Below are positions 1 through 9,739 of a stretch of DNA of 64,000 nt, one piece after another. The notes under the pieces are model-generated. The model had not been told where the DNA came from. It ran no database searches and worked only from the letters and a program-made list of their open reading frames with translations. Both the position numbers and the translations under genes were made by a program. Location: assembly GCF_036884275.1 (NCBI RefSeq), contig NZ_CP145607.1:917001-981000 (forward strand). Reading direction: 5' to 3'. Source of the stretch: Sphingomonas kaistensis (GTDB lineage Bacteria; Pseudomonadota; Alphaproteobacteria; Sphingomonadales; Sphingomonadaceae). Every line of letters begins with the position of its first letter. The stretch's first letter is position 1.

Positions 1-394
1 GCACGGCTTCCAGAATGACGAATGCCTGCGCCCACGGATGGTCGTCGGTCATCGTCAGATGTACCCGCATGGCGTGGCCCGCAGGGGTGAGCGCGTCAAG
101 CCGCTCCGCCGCGCCGCCCGTCAGTTGCAGAGTGGGTGCGCCGCTTGGCAGATTGACGACGCCGATGTCCTTCATGAACACGCCGCGCTTGAAGCCGGTC
201 CCTACGGCTTTGGAGAAGGCTTCCTTGGCGGCGAAGCGCTTGGCCAATGTGCCGGCGGCAGTGAACGGGCGGCGGGCGGCCTTGGCGCGCTCCCGCTCGG
301 TAAAGACGCGGTGGAGGAAGCGGTCGCCGAAGCGGTCGAGCGAATTCTGGATCCGCTCGATGTTGCAGAGGTCGGAGCCGAGGCCGACGATCAC
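1..394 (-). CDS. acpS: Holo-[acyl-carrier-protein] synthase, 3' end cut by window
   Basis: AcpS transfers the 4'-phosphopantetheine arm of CoA to the acyl carrier protein serine, which is needed for all fatty-acid synthesis. Reading leftwards from a GTG at 394, the protein opens with the family motif [14 protein letters not shown], has FTERERAKA and the conserved [13 protein letters not shown] segment, and near the window edge [19 protein letters not shown], the usual C-terminus. About 131 codons are visible, so only the last few residues are missing. It lies 34 bp after pdxJ on the same strand, the common alphaproteobacterial pdxJ-acpS order. Its GGGAGGGAG ribosome site sits in one arm of an inverted repeat. 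No ATG fits; GTG is the only sensible start. Confidence 0.93.
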   Translation of the reverse strand, partial: MIVGLGSDLCNIERIQNSLDRFGDRFLHRVFTERERAKAARRPFTAAGTLAKRFAAKEAFSKAVGTGFKRGVFMKDIGVVNLPSGAPTLQLTGGAAERLDALTPAGHAMRVHLTMTDDHPWAQAFVILEAV

Positions 395-401
395 GTTCTC
401 T

Positions 402-425
402 CTCCCTCCCGGGAGCGGGAGGGAG
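402..425. repeat. Inverted repeat covering the acpS ribosome-binding site
   Basis: Arms CTCCCTCCC (402-410) and GGGAGGGAG (417-425) with a 6-nt loop lie in the pdxJ-acpS gap. On the transcribed (minus) strand the 3' arm contains the GGGAGG Shine-Dalgarno sequence of acpS. In the folded RNA the site would be masked, so acpS translation may depend on local unfolding or coupling to pdxJ. The pairing is visible; the regulatory role is inference. Confidence 0.6.
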
Positions 426-428
426 GCG

Positions 429-1157
429 TCATCGGGCACTATCCATCAGGTCGCGCATCCGGCGGATGCTGGCGTCGAGGCCGACGAAGATCGCTTCGCC
501 GACGAGGAAATGGCCGATGTTGAGTTCGGCGAATTGCGGCACGGCGGCGATCGGCACGACGTTGGCGAAGGTGAGGCCGTGGCCGGCGTGGGGCTCGATC
601 CCGTTCTTGGCGGCGAGCGCGGCGGCGTCGGCAAGGCGTTTCAGCTCGGCTTCGCGGCCGTCTTCGGGCAGGTGGGCGTAGCGGCCGGTGTGAAGCTCGA
701 CCACCGGGGCGGCCAAGCGCAGGGCGGCGTCGATCTGGGCGGCGTCGGGCTCGATGAACAGCGACACGCGGATGCCGGCGGCGCCGAGCTCGTCGGCGAA
801 GCGGCGGAGATGCTCGAACTGGCCGGCGGCGTCGAGCCCGCCTTCGGTGGTGCGCTCCTCGCGCTTCTCGGGGACGATGCAGGCGGCATGGGGGCGGGTG
901 GCGAGCGCGATGCGCAGCATCTCTTCGGTCGCGGCCATTTCGAGATTGAGCGGAAGCGCGATTTCGTTCTTCAACCGGACGAGGTCGTCGTCGCGGATGT
1001 GGCGGCGATCTTCGCGCAGGTGCGCGGTGATGCCTTGCGCGCCGGCCGCTTCGGCCATGTGCGCGGCGCGGACGGGATCGGGAAAGTCGCCACCGCGCGC
1101 GTTGCGGATAGTCGCGACGTGATCGATGTTGACGCCGAGGCGCAGCGGAATGCTCAT
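429..1157 (-). CDS. pdxJ: Pyridoxine 5'-phosphate synthase PdxJ
   Basis: PdxJ condenses 1-deoxyxylulose 5-phosphate with 3-amino-2-oxopropyl phosphate to pyridoxine 5'-phosphate, the last ring-forming step of DXP-dependent vitamin B6 synthesis in the cytoplasm. The 242-aa product has the family length. It begins [19 protein letters not shown], carries [13 protein letters not shown] with the phosphate-binding Arg and His, and ends with GLTFANV and [15 protein letters not shown]. The ATG at 1157 has only a weak ribosome site. acpS follows 34 bp downstream. A 19-bp palindrome about 80 bp upstream may be an operator. Confidence 0.97.
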   Translation of the reverse strand: MSIPLRLGVNIDHVATIRNARGGDFPDPVRAAHMAEAAGAQGITAHLREDRRHIRDDDLVRLKNEIALPLNLEMAATEEMLRIALATRPHAACIVPEKREERTTEGGLDAAGQFEHLRRFADELGAAGIRVSLFIEPDAAQIDAALRLAAPVVELHTGRYAHLPEDGREAELKRLADAAALAAKNGIEPHAGHGLTFANVVPIAAVPQFAELNIGHFLVGEAIFVGLDASIRRMRDLMDSAR

Positions 1158-1236
1158 GCCGTAAGGGTCACCAAGGTCACCGGTGCGGCCTCATCGGCGC
1201 GGCGTGACTTTTCCCTCCGTAGCGGCGCGTTTCCGA

Positions 1237-1255
1237 AGGTCACACGGTGTGACCT
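1237..1255. promoter_or_regulatory. 19-bp palindrome upstream of pdxJ
   Basis: AGGTCACACGGTGTGACCT has perfect 9-bp arms around one central base. Between it and the pdxJ start there are further GTCAC/GTGAC half-sites (around 1167-1183 and 1204-1208). The gap 1158-1347 has no gene. The arrangement suits a dimeric repressor acting on pdxJ; the regulator is not identifiable here. Confidence 0.45.
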
Positions 1256-1347
1256 ACAGCCAGGCGGCGGGGCGAGGGGAAGGCGCGGCGTCATCGCCGA
1301 GAGATGGCAGCGCCAATCCTATAGTTCAATCAGGCGGTTTTTTCCGA

Positions 1348-2444
1348 TCAGGCGGCCGGGCAGGCGGCGGCGGCGAGGAGATCGTGAGAGAGACCCTTGC
1401 CCTGCCACACCTCGCCGAAATCGAAATCGTCGCTGCCGCGATCGGTGAAGACGGCGACAGCGGTGTCCTGCTCGGGGAGAATGAAGTTGCGAACCTGCAC
1501 GCCGCCGATCTCACCGCGCCGCTCGATGATCCTGACCGGCGCGGCGCAGCCCTTCAGCGGCGCCTTGAAGGACCATTGCCCGAGGGCGATCGATCCCAGT
1601 TGCGGCTGCCCGTCCCACATCTCCGCCAGCTGCTTGGCAGGTAGCAGCTTGCCGGTCATCAGCGCCCGGTCGAAAACGAGAAGATCCGCCGCCGTCCCGA
1701 AGAGCCCGGCCGACGCCCGGTAGACGGTCAGATCGATGGCGGGTTCGGGTTTGTTGCCGACCGTGCCGGAGACGGTTGGCCGAGTGGTCGGGAACGCGCC
1801 AAGCGAGGCTAGCTTGAGCGGTGCGGCGATGCGTTCCCGAACCAGGGTCGTCCACGGCTTGCCGGTAACCCGCTCGAGCAGCGCGCCGGCTACGATATAG
1901 TCGCAATTATTGTAGCTCCAGCGGCCGCCGGGCGCACCGTTGACAGCGCCAGCACAATAGCCGGTGAGGGGATCGCGGCTGCCCGAGAATTGCTTCGTGT
2001 AATAGCCGGGGATGCCCGCAGCATCTTTCGGAGTATCGTCGGGGTTCGGCAGACCAGACTGGTGCCGAAGCAATTGGCGAACGCTGATGAGTGGGGCGTT
2101 CGGACTCTTGAAGCCCGGCAAGTAGCGCGACACGGGCCGATCGAGGTCGATGCGGCCTGCCGCCGCTTCCTGCATCACCATGGTCGCCACGACCTGCTTG
2201 GTTACCGACGCCCAGCGCCAGACGCGGTCGCCGGCTGGACCGGTCAGGCCGCCGCGCGCGAGGTCCTCGCGATTGTCGGACCGTGGGATCGTATCGATGA
2301 CCCACGTGTCGTTTCCGCGGGAGACCGCGATCTCGCCATGCAGGCCATAACGCTGCCCCACCGCGGCGATGGAATCGTTGAAGCGCTTGTGTCCGCCTGC
2401 GACAAAGGCGCAGCGGCGAGAAGCGAAAGGGCGGTGACGATCAT
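1348..2444 (-). pseudogene. Serine hydrolase of the class C beta-lactamase/PBP family, 5' frameshift
   Basis: The long frame (GTG 2361 to 1348, 337 aa) carries the beta-lactamase-family catalytic signature: WASVTKQVV (Ser-x-x-Lys nucleophile), then SYNNCDYIV (Tyr-x-Asn), and a C-terminal RRGEIGGVQ in the KTG position. Family members are usually exported. A clean signal peptide, starting [18 protein letters not shown], begins at ATG 2444, which overlaps the pyrE stop in an ATGA, but it is in another frame and joins the catalytic frame only through a one-base loss (or two-base gain) near 2390-2400. In the catalytic frame, homologous-looking sequence (KRFNDSIAAVGQRYGLHGE) continues upstream of the GTG without any start. 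So either a recent frameshift or a sequencing error removed the leader. Substrate unknown; an esterase or peptidase is as likely as a beta-lactamase. Confidence 0.62.
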
Positions 2445-3022
2445 GCCGCGCGGCTGCCCGGCTTGATCGCGGGAATGGCGGCGAGTTCGGGCGGAAGCGC
2501 GTCGGCTTCGTAGGTCGGGACGTCGAGGCGGATCAGCGGGGTGAAGGGGACGCCGAGATCGGCGGTGCCGTTCGAGCGGTCGATCAGCGCGGCGGCAGCG
2601 ATGACTTCGCCCCCGGCCTCGGCGATGGCGCGGATCGCTTCGCGGCTGGAAAGGCCGGTGGTGACCACGTCCTCGACCATCAGCACGCGGGTGCCGGGAT
2701 CGAGGCGAAAACCGCGGCGAAGCTCGAAGATGCCGGTGGGGCGCTCGACGAACATCGCGGGAAGGCCGAGTGCGCGGCCCATTTCGTGGCCGATGATGAC
2801 CCCGCCCATCGCCGGTGAGACCACGGCCTGCAACTGCGAGCGTAGCGCCGGGTCGATCCGCTCGGCCAGCGCGCGGGCGAGGCGTTCGGCGCGGGCCGGG
2901 TCCATCAGCACGCGGGCGCATTGGAGGTAGCGCGGGCTGCGCAGGCCCGAGGAGAGGATGAAATGGCCTTCGAGCAAGGCTTCGGCGGCGCGAAATTCGG
3001 CCAGTATCTCCTGTTCGGTCAT
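2441..3022 (-). CDS. pyrE: Orotate phosphoribosyltransferase
   Basis: PyrE joins orotate to PRPP to give orotidine 5'-phosphate, step five of pyrimidine synthesis. The 193-aa product from ATG 3022 starts [20 protein letters not shown]. It has the PRPP-binding signature [14 protein letters not shown], the substrate segment [12 protein letters not shown], and [16 protein letters not shown] longer in-frame reading to 3091 would add a basic, non-conserved tail; the GGAAAGGGG before 3022 supports the shorter form. The stop overlaps the signal-peptide start of the next minus gene by 4 bp, suggesting a bicistronic unit. pyrC lies elsewhere in the window (61-62 kb). Confidence 0.95.
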   Translation of the reverse strand: MTEQEILAEFRAAEALLEGHFILSSGLRSPRYLQCARVLMDPARAERLARALAERIDPALRSQLQAVVSPAMGGVIIGHEMGRALGLPAMFVERPTGIFELRRGFRLDPGTRVLMVEDVVTTGLSSREAIRAIAEAGGEVIAAAALIDRSNGTADLGVPFTPLIRLDVPTYEADALPPELAAIPAIKPGSRAA

Positions 3023-3095
3023 GATCCTGGCCCCTTTCCTGCACCGTCTTTGGACGGGCTTTTTCTTGGCCGCTAAGAACGGCAGAGACAAGCGC

Positions 3096-3124
3096 TTGAG
3101 AAGGTGGGAACCCCTGCCTATAAG
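3096..3124 (+). promoter_or_regulatory. Sigma70-type promoter for the cox operon
   Basis: TTGAGA (3096-3101) and TATAAG (3119-3124) are separated by 17 bp, a near-consensus arrangement about 60 bp before coxB. The following leader has a GCCGCC/GGCGGC hairpin (3125-3143). No transcription start has been measured. Confidence 0.55.
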
Positions 3125-3186
3125 GCCGCCACTTTCAGGCGGCCCGGCCGGGCGTTCCTGTGGCTTGAAAACCTGTGACCGGGGTC

Positions 3187-4389
3187 ATGATGACGTTGAA
3201 ATTTGGGCTGATCGCGCTGGCTGCCGTGGGGATGACCCCCTTGGCGGCGCAAGGACAAACCCCGGCGAATCCGGCTCCGCAGGAACAGGCCGCGGCACCT
3301 GCCGCGACCACGGCTGCGCCGGCCGGTCCCAATGCCGCTGCCGCCAATCCCAGCGCGACTCCGGCTGCGGGCACCGATGCGACGGGCGTCAGCGCGGTTG
3401 CTCCGGGCGCTGCGCCGGCCGCCCCGGCGTTCGATCACGCCGCGCCGACCCCCGGCATCGGCATGCCCGATGGCCGCATGGGCCTGCAGGAACAGTTCAC
3501 TCCGGTCGGCCGCGAAGCCTCGGCCTTCCACAACAACTGGCTGCTGGCACTGTGCGCGGCGATGAGCCTGCTGGTGCTGGCGCTGCTGCTGTGGACCATG
3601 ATCAAGTATCGCCGCAGCGCGCATCCGACGCCGTCGCGGACCAGCCACAACACGGTGGTGGAAGTGATCTGGACGCTGGTTCCGGTGCTGGTGCTGGTCG
3701 CCATCGCGGTGCCGTCGATCCGCCTGATCCGCCATCAGTACAGCCCGCCGCCCGCCGACCTGACGGTCAAGGTGATCGGCAACCAATGGTACTGGAGCTA
3801 TCAGTATCCGGATAACGGCGGGTTCGAGATCGTCTCGAACATGCTCAAGGAAAAGGCCGACGCCGCGGCGGGAACCCGGTTCCGCACCGATGCCGATGGT
3901 CCGCGCCTGCTGGCGGTGGACGAGCGGCTGGTGATCCCGGCGGGCGCGGTGGTGAAGTTTATCGTCACTTCGAACGACGTGATCCACAGCTTCGCCATGC
4001 CGGCCTTCTGGACCAAGACCGACGCCAACCCGGGCATCTTGAATGAGACCTGGGTCAAGGTCGACAAGCCGGGCGTTTATTTCGGTCAGTGCTCCGAACT
4101 GTGCGGCGCGCGCCACGCCTTCATGCCGATCGCGATCGAGGTGGTGACGCCCGAGCGGTTCGCGCAATGGGTCGCAACCAAGGGCGGTACGATGCCGGGC
4201 GCTACCCCGGCGGTCGCTCCGGCCGACAGCACCGCGGCGACGCAGGTTAGCCCGGCTGCGGTCAGCGCCCCGGCTCCGGCTGCTGGCGCCGCTCCGGTTG
4301 CGCCGCCGACCGCTGCCACGCCGGCTGCGCCCGGCAACACCACTCCCGGGGTCGCCAACCGCGCGCCCGACAGCCCCACCAAGCTCTAA
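3187..4389 (+). CDS. coxB: Cytochrome c oxidase subunit II
   Basis: Subunit II of the aa3-type oxidase takes electrons from cytochrome c through the dinuclear CuA centre on the periplasmic side of the inner membrane. The 400-aa product has a signal peptide, an Ala/Pro-rich stretch of about 80 residues, two membrane helices (around residues 115-140 and 155-180) and a cupredoxin domain. The CuA ligands are in CSELCGARHAFMP: Cys302, Cys306, His310 and Met313. The aromatic electron-entry patch NQWYWSYQYP is present. A Pro/Ala-rich tail of about 70 residues follows, longer than in most relatives. ATG 3187 or 3190 fits better than the GTG at 3175. coxA follows after 19 bp. Confidence 0.97.
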   Translation: MMTLKFGLIALAAVGMTPLAAQGQTPANPAPQEQAAAPAATTAAPAGPNAAAANPSATPAAGTDATGVSAVAPGAAPAAPAFDHAAPTPGIGMPDGRMGLQEQFTPVGREASAFHNNWLLALCAAMSLLVLALLLWTMIKYRRSAHPTPSRTSHNTVVEVIWTLVPVLVLVAIAVPSIRLIRHQYSPPPADLTVKVIGNQWYWSYQYPDNGGFEIVSNMLKEKADAAAGTRFRTDADGPRLLAVDERLVIPAGAVVKFIVTSNDVIHSFAMPAFWTKTDANPGILNETWVKVDKPGVYFGQCSELCGARHAFMPIAIEVVTPERFAQWVATKGGTMPGATPAVAPADSTAATQVSPAAVSAPAPAAGAAPVAPPTAATPAAPGNTTPGVANRAPDSPTKL

Positions 4390-4396
4390 GTTCTGA

Positions 4397-6091
<1,695 letters not shown>

Positions 6092-6112
6092 TCCTCGGCG
6101 ACAGGTCGCGAG

Positions 6113-6148
6113 AAAAGGCCCGTCCTGCTTCGGCAGGGCGGGCCTTTT
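6113..6148. terminator. Bidirectional intrinsic terminator after coxA
   Basis: Two 16-nt arms (6113-6128 and 6133-6148) pair except for one G/T wobble around a TTCG tetraloop; the stem starts with AAAA and ends with TTTT, so it can work in both directions. It lies between the convergent coxA and DUF4126 genes. Confidence 0.85.
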
Positions 6149-6159
6149 CGCGTTGAGGG

Positions 6160-6624
6160 TTAGGTGCGGGCGGGCTTGGCGACGCTGTGGAGGACGAGCG
6201 CGGTTCCGACGAGCAGCAGCGCGTCTTCGACAAAGCCGGTGCGGGCCTGGCCCCAGCGTTTCATCGCCTTCAGCCGCGCCGCGAGGCCGAGGTGGGCGGT
6301 GGTGACGGCGGTCAGCGCCGCGAGGAGGCCGCCCGCCACCCGGTGCTCGCGCGGGGCGAGCGAAGCACCCGCCGCCGCCGCCGTGAGGAAGCGCGCGGTG
6401 CTGCCTGACAGGACGGTGCGGTTGGGCGCCTTGGGCCATTTGTCGCCGACCATCTCCGCCACCGCCACAGCAAGCAGGCCGCCCGCGACCAATTTGTTGT
6501 CCAGCAGCGGCACCGGTTCACTGCCTTCGGGCAGGCGATCTTGGGCGGCGGTGATCGCTACGGCCGCGATGGGGCTGAGGGCTCGCTGCCCCGAAAGGGC
6601 GCCGATGAGAATGGATGATAGCAC
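6160..6624 (-). CDS. DUF4126-like membrane protein
   Basis: The product is a hydrophobic, Ala/Gly-rich protein of about 154 residues with about four predicted membrane segments and the GALSGQRALSPIAAVA opening typical of DUF4126-type proteins, whose function is unknown. GTG 6624 has a good AGGAG seven bases before it; a TTG at 6657 would add an unlikely tail. It faces coxA across a shared terminator and is transcribed away from the J-domain gene. Nothing connects it with the oxidase except position. Confidence 0.7.
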   Translation of the reverse strand: MLSSILIGALSGQRALSPIAAVAITAAQDRLPEGSEPVPLLDNKLVAGGLLAVAVAEMVGDKWPKAPNRTVLSGSTARFLTAAAAGASLAPREHRVAGGLLAALTAVTTAHLGLAARLKAMKRWGQARTGFVEDALLLVGTALVLHSVAKPART

Positions 6625-6752
6625 AAACCGTCTCCTGATAGAGTTTGCAAGGCTCAACGGTTACCGGGGCGATCGGTCCCACGATCAGGCTCTGACCCCC
6701 GCTCCCAAAGGGTATTGGAGGGCGTCACCGCTGGCGCTATCTGTTTCAAACA

Positions 6753-7226
6753 ATGGCAAGTTGTGCCGATTATTATGCGATCCTGGGGGTCGACAGCAGC
6801 GCCGACGACGCCGCGATCCGGCTTGCCTATCGCAAGCTGATGCGGGTTTATCATCCGGACGTGAACCGCGCCGCCGAAGCGGCCGAGCAGGCGCAGTCGA
6901 TCAACGAGGCTTATGCCTGCCTGAAAGATCCCGAGGAGCGCGCGGCTTATGACCGGCAGCGCGAAGCGCCGCGCACGCGGGCCAAGCCCAATTTCACCGC
7001 CGGGCAATGGTCGCCGCCGCGCGGACCCGGGTGGCAACCGCCGCGGCCCACCGCCACGGTCATCGAGGTCGAGCCCCCGCCGCACAAGATCCGCGCGAGC
7101 ATCCTGCTTCTGGCGCTGATCGTCACCTTCGTCATCTTCGCCGCGACCTCGGCGATCCCGCCTGTCCAGCCGGTCGCACCGCCGGTTGTGACGGTTTCCA
7201 GCGCACCCCCAGAAGCCGCCAACTGA
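6753..7226 (+). CDS. J-domain protein with C-terminal membrane anchor
   Basis: The 157-aa protein starts with a complete J domain (residues 6-70): DYYAILGV, the DnaK-stimulating His-Pro-Asp at 34-36 (VYHPDVNR), and INEAYACLKDPEERAAYDRQ. A Pro/Arg-rich linker follows, then one membrane helix (about residues 113-132, ILLLALIVTFVIFAATSA) and a short Pro/Val tail. There is no G/F or zinc region, so it is a class III J protein that probably recruits DnaK to the membrane. Its client is unknown. It lies in the block separating coxA from ctaB. Confidence 0.85.
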   Translation: MASCADYYAILGVDSSADDAAIRLAYRKLMRVYHPDVNRAAEAAEQAQSINEAYACLKDPEERAAYDRQREAPRTRAKPNFTAGQWSPPRGPGWQPPRPTATVIEVEPPPHKIRASILLLALIVTFVIFAATSAIPPVQPVAPPVVTVSSAPPEAAN

Positions 7227-7257
7227 TCATCCGAAACCTCCTTCCCCACCAAGGTAA

Positions 7258-7274
7258 TTTAAGTTAGACTTAAA
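7258..7274. promoter_or_regulatory. Palindromic operator candidate before DUF2975-XRE
   Basis: TTTAAGTTAGACTTAAA has perfect 7-bp arms (TTTAAGT/ACTTAAA) around TAG. It sits 24 bp upstream of the DUF2975 start and is AT-rich in a GC-rich neighbourhood. The small XRE regulator encoded second in the pair is the obvious candidate ligand (autoregulation), which is inference. Confidence 0.55.
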
Positions 7275-7297
7275 CCGATTCGTGAGGGGGAAGTGAC

Positions 7298-7762
7298 GTG
7301 ACTGAACAGGAAATTCGTCGGAATGCCCGCATCCTGATGTGGCTGGTAACCGTACCACTGTGCCTTCTGCTGCTGCTTACGATCGTATTGGCAGGCAATG
7401 TCGTCAAGCAGGGCGGCGGCCATTGGGTCCCCTTCATGCTGATCTATTACACGCCCATGGCCTTTTATATCGCCGCCATTCTGATGGTCCGCTCCGCCCT
7501 GGCCCGAATTGCGTCGGGCGACCTGTTCGCAGCCGTCCTGCCGTCGCTATTCTCTCGCGCCGGAGGTGCGCTGTTGTTCGGGTCCTTGTTCAAGGAATTC
7601 GGCGTGCCCTTGCTGACGTGGATCGTGTCAGGAGCCCCTTATATCCGGCCCTTTGAGCCGTCGGCCGTCACCTTGGGGATCGTCGGCGCGCTGTTGCTGG
7701 TGGTCGGCCAATTGCTTGGCAAGGCTTCCACTGCGCAGGACGAGCTGGGCCAATTCGTCTGA
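7298..7762 (+). CDS. DUF2975 membrane protein
   Basis: The 154-aa product has four clear membrane segments (roughly residues 13-33, 45-65, 85-107 and 122-141) and no enzymatic motif. The pattern and the partner gene fit DUF2975, commonly encoded with a small Cro/CI-type regulator. The GTG start has a strong GAGGGGG ribosome site. Its stop overlaps the XRE start (TGATG), so the two are translationally coupled. Function is unknown; a small-molecule sensor that controls the regulator is one possibility. Confidence 0.75.
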   Translation: MTEQEIRRNARILMWLVTVPLCLLLLLTIVLAGNVVKQGGGHWVPFMLIYYTPMAFYIAAILMVRSALARIASGDLFAAVLPSLFSRAGGALLFGSLFKEFGVPLLTWIVSGAPYIRPFEPSAVTLGIVGALLLVVGQLLGKASTAQDELGQFV

Positions 7763-8001
7763 TGCCGGTGGTGATCACTCTCGACCGTCAACTCACCGGC
7801 ACCGGTCTCACGGGTAAGGAGCTGGCGGAGCGCATCGGGATCAGCGAAACCCAGCTATCGCTGTTCCGTTCGGGGAAAGTGAAGGGTGTGCGCTTCTCGA
7901 CCCTCGCCGCCATGTGCCATGCGCTCGGTTGCCGGCCGGGGGACCTGCTCGATTATGCGGCGGACGATGACGATGCAGTGCCTGCGGGCGAAGCGCGTTA
8001 G
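7762..8001 (+). CDS. XRE-family (YozG-like) transcriptional regulator
   Basis: This 79-aa protein is little more than a helix-turn-helix: [20 protein letters not shown] is the HTH, followed by [20 protein letters not shown] and the CRPGDLLDY ending typical of small YozG/YobD-type regulators. It overlaps the DUF2975 gene by one base. It probably binds the palindrome at 7258-7274 and regulates its own operon. Its stop overlaps that of the convergent cyclophilin gene (TTAG). Confidence 0.85.
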   Translation: MPVVITLDRQLTGTGLTGKELAERIGISETQLSLFRSGKVKGVRFSTLAAMCHALGCRPGDLLDYAADDDDAVPAGEAR

Positions 8002-8606
8002 GGCGATACCTCACGCGCGGTGCGGATCAGAATCGTGGGCGAGAGCATCTGCCCCTTCATCGGCCCGGCGCCTTTGTCGGGATCGACCGGAGAGGCGAAG
8101 ATCGCTTTCACAACATCCATCCCCTCGACCACCCGCCCGAACGGCGCGAAATCGTCGCCGAAGGGGATCGGGCCCAGCGTGATGAAGAAGTCGCTGCGCC
8201 CGGTGCCGGGACCGTTGTTGGCGAGAAGGATGGTGCCGGCTTCGTGCTTGATACCCGTCTTGCTTGCCGGTTCATGCGCAATCGGCGGGTAGAGCAGCCG
8301 GGCGTCCTTGGTGATGCCGGCCTGGATGAGGCCATTGCCCTCGCCGTAGGGCATGGCGCGGTAGAAGCCGACGCCGTCGTACCGCTTGGCCGCGACGTAG
8401 CGAAGGAAGTTGGCCACCGTCACCGGCGCGCGGCCGCGATCGAGTTCGAGGACGATCGGCCCCTTTTCGGTCTCAAGCCGGACCTGGACGAGGTCGGCCG
8501 CGGCGGGCGCCGTCGGGGCCGCCGCGACGGGCTGTGCGGCGAGTGCCGGGAGGGGCAGGGCGACCAGGGCCAAGGCGCTGAAAGCAAGGGCGATTCGGTT
8601 CTGCAT
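7998..8606 (-). CDS. Periplasmic cyclophilin-type peptidyl-prolyl isomerase
   Basis: The 202-aa product has a signal peptide ([20 protein letters not shown]) and a cyclophilin domain from about residue 40: [66 protein letters not shown] and [14 protein letters not shown]. Such proteins assist folding of exported proteins. ATG 8606 is chosen because it opens the signal peptide; longer readings upstream run antisense to ctaB. The gene ends in a TTAG overlap with the XRE gene and is transcribed away from ctaB. Confidence 0.9.
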   Translation of the reverse strand: MQNRIALAFSALALVALPLPALAAQPVAAAPTAPAAADLVQVRLETEKGPIVLELDRGRAPVTVANFLRYVAAKRYDGVGFYRAMPYGEGNGLIQAGITKDARLLYPPIAHEPASKTGIKHEAGTILLANNGPGTGRSDFFITLGPIPFGDDFAPFGRVVEGMDVVKAIFASPVDPDKGAGPMKGQMLSPTILIRTAREVSP

Positions 8607-8711
8607 GGCGTGAATGTAAGCGCGGCATCGCGTGGGTCCAGTGGCTTGCCGTACGGGACTGCGGTCCGGCTTCCTGTCCCGCCCAATCGCGCCTATAGGG
8701 CCGGCTTGATC

Positions 8712-9611
8712 ATGAGCACCGTTGTCCACACCCATGACCTGCCGGCCGACTGGCGCGACCTGTTCGCGCTCACCAAGCCGCGTGTCATGACCTTGGTGGT
8801 GTTCACCGGCTTGTGCGGCCTGCTTGCAGCGCCCGGGACCATGCACCCGGTGCTGGCCTTCACCGCCGTGCTGTGCATCGCGGTGGGCGCGGGCGGGGCC
8901 GGCGCGCTCAACATGTGGTACGAGGCCGATCTCGACGCCAAGATGAAGCGCACCGCCAAACGGCCGCTTCCGGGCGGACGGCTGAAGCCCGAGACGGCGT
9001 TCCAGTTCGCGGTTGGCCTGTGCCTTGGCAGCGTGGTGCTGATGGACCTGGCGACCAATCACCTGGCGGCCGCGATCCTCGCCTTCAGCATCTTCTTCTA
9101 CGTGGTGATCTATACCGCGTGGCTGAAGCGGCGGACCCCGCAAAACATCGTCATCGGCGGTGCTGCGGGCGCGTTTCCGCCGCTGATCGGCTGGGTCGCG
9201 GTGACGGGCCGGATCGAACTGTTGCCGGTGCTGCTGTTCAGCCTGATCTTTCTGTGGACCCCGCCGCATTTCTGGGCGCTCAGCCTGTTCGTGAAGAGCG
9301 ACTATGCCAATGCCGGGGTGCCGATGCTGCCGGTGACGCACGGGGTGGTGAACACCCGGCGACAGATTGCGCTTTACACCGTGCCGATGGTGGCGGTGGC
9401 GGTGGCGCCGTGGCCGCTCGGGCTGACCGGTGCCATCTACGGCGTGGTGGCAAGCGTGCTGAGCGCGGTTTTCATGGCGCTGAGCCTTCGGGTGCTGGCG
9501 AACAAGGCGACTGATCCGGCGGCGATGGGGCCGGAAAAGGCGCTGTTCAAATTCTCCATCCTATATCTGTTCGCCCTGTTCGGAGCCTTGGTCGTGGATC
9601 GATTCGCATGA
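8712..9611 (+). CDS. ctaB: Protohaem IX farnesyltransferase (haem O synthase)
   Basis: CtaB (CyoE) attaches a farnesyl chain to haem b to make haem O, the precursor of the haem A used by the upstream oxidase. The 299-aa protein has about nine membrane helices of the UbiA prenyltransferase fold. Asp-rich motifs are visible: [15 protein letters not shown] (first prenyl-diphosphate site with the following RPLPGGR) and the [21 protein letters not shown] loop. The ATG at 8712 gives the usual length. The stop overlaps the next small gene (ATGA), starting a run of coupled genes to 14.2 kb. Confidence 0.97.
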   Translation: MSTVVHTHDLPADWRDLFALTKPRVMTLVVFTGLCGLLAAPGTMHPVLAFTAVLCIAVGAGGAGALNMWYEADLDAKMKRTAKRPLPGGRLKPETAFQFAVGLCLGSVVLMDLATNHLAAAILAFSIFFYVVIYTAWLKRRTPQNIVIGGAAGAFPPLIGWVAVTGRIELLPVLLFSLIFLWTPPHFWALSLFVKSDYANAGVPMLPVTHGVVNTRRQIALYTVPMVAVAVAPWPLGLTGAIYGVVASVLSAVFMALSLRVLANKATDPAAMGPEKALFKFSILYLFALFGALVVDRFA

Positions 9612-9739
9612 GCCTGCCCGAGGAAGAAGTGGTGCGCGCGCGGCAGCGCAAGGCGGCGCGAGTGACGGCCATGCTGCTGTTCGCGTTTATCGCGCTGACC
9701 TTTGCGGTGACCATCGCCAAGCTGACGGTGAACCGGTGA
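9608..9739 (+). CDS. CoxF-like single-helix oxidase accessory protein, 43 aa
   Basis: A 43-residue ORF starts [19 protein letters not shown], then one membrane helix ([20 protein letters not shown]). It overlaps ctaB by 4 bp and ctaG by 4 bp, so it is clearly part of the operon. Tiny proteins with a charged N-terminus and one helix are regularly found between ctaB and ctaG in alphaproteobacterial oxidase operons (CoxF). Role in assembly is inferred from position only. Confidence 0.75.
   Translation: MSLPEEEVVRARQRKAARVTAMLLFAFIALTFAVTIAKLTVNR

Noticed and set aside
15..1448. Long plus-strand open frame over acpS and pdxJ
   Set aside because: It is antisense to two clear genes, is low-complexity Arg/Gly/Ala, and has no family motif; high GC produces such frames throughout the window.
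3023..3091. Longer pyrE start
   Set aside because: The added residues are basic and unconserved, and the ribosome site favours 3022.
8244..8711. In-frame extension of ctaB to the left
   Set aside because: It is antisense to the cyclophilin gene; ATG 8712 begins the conserved protein.
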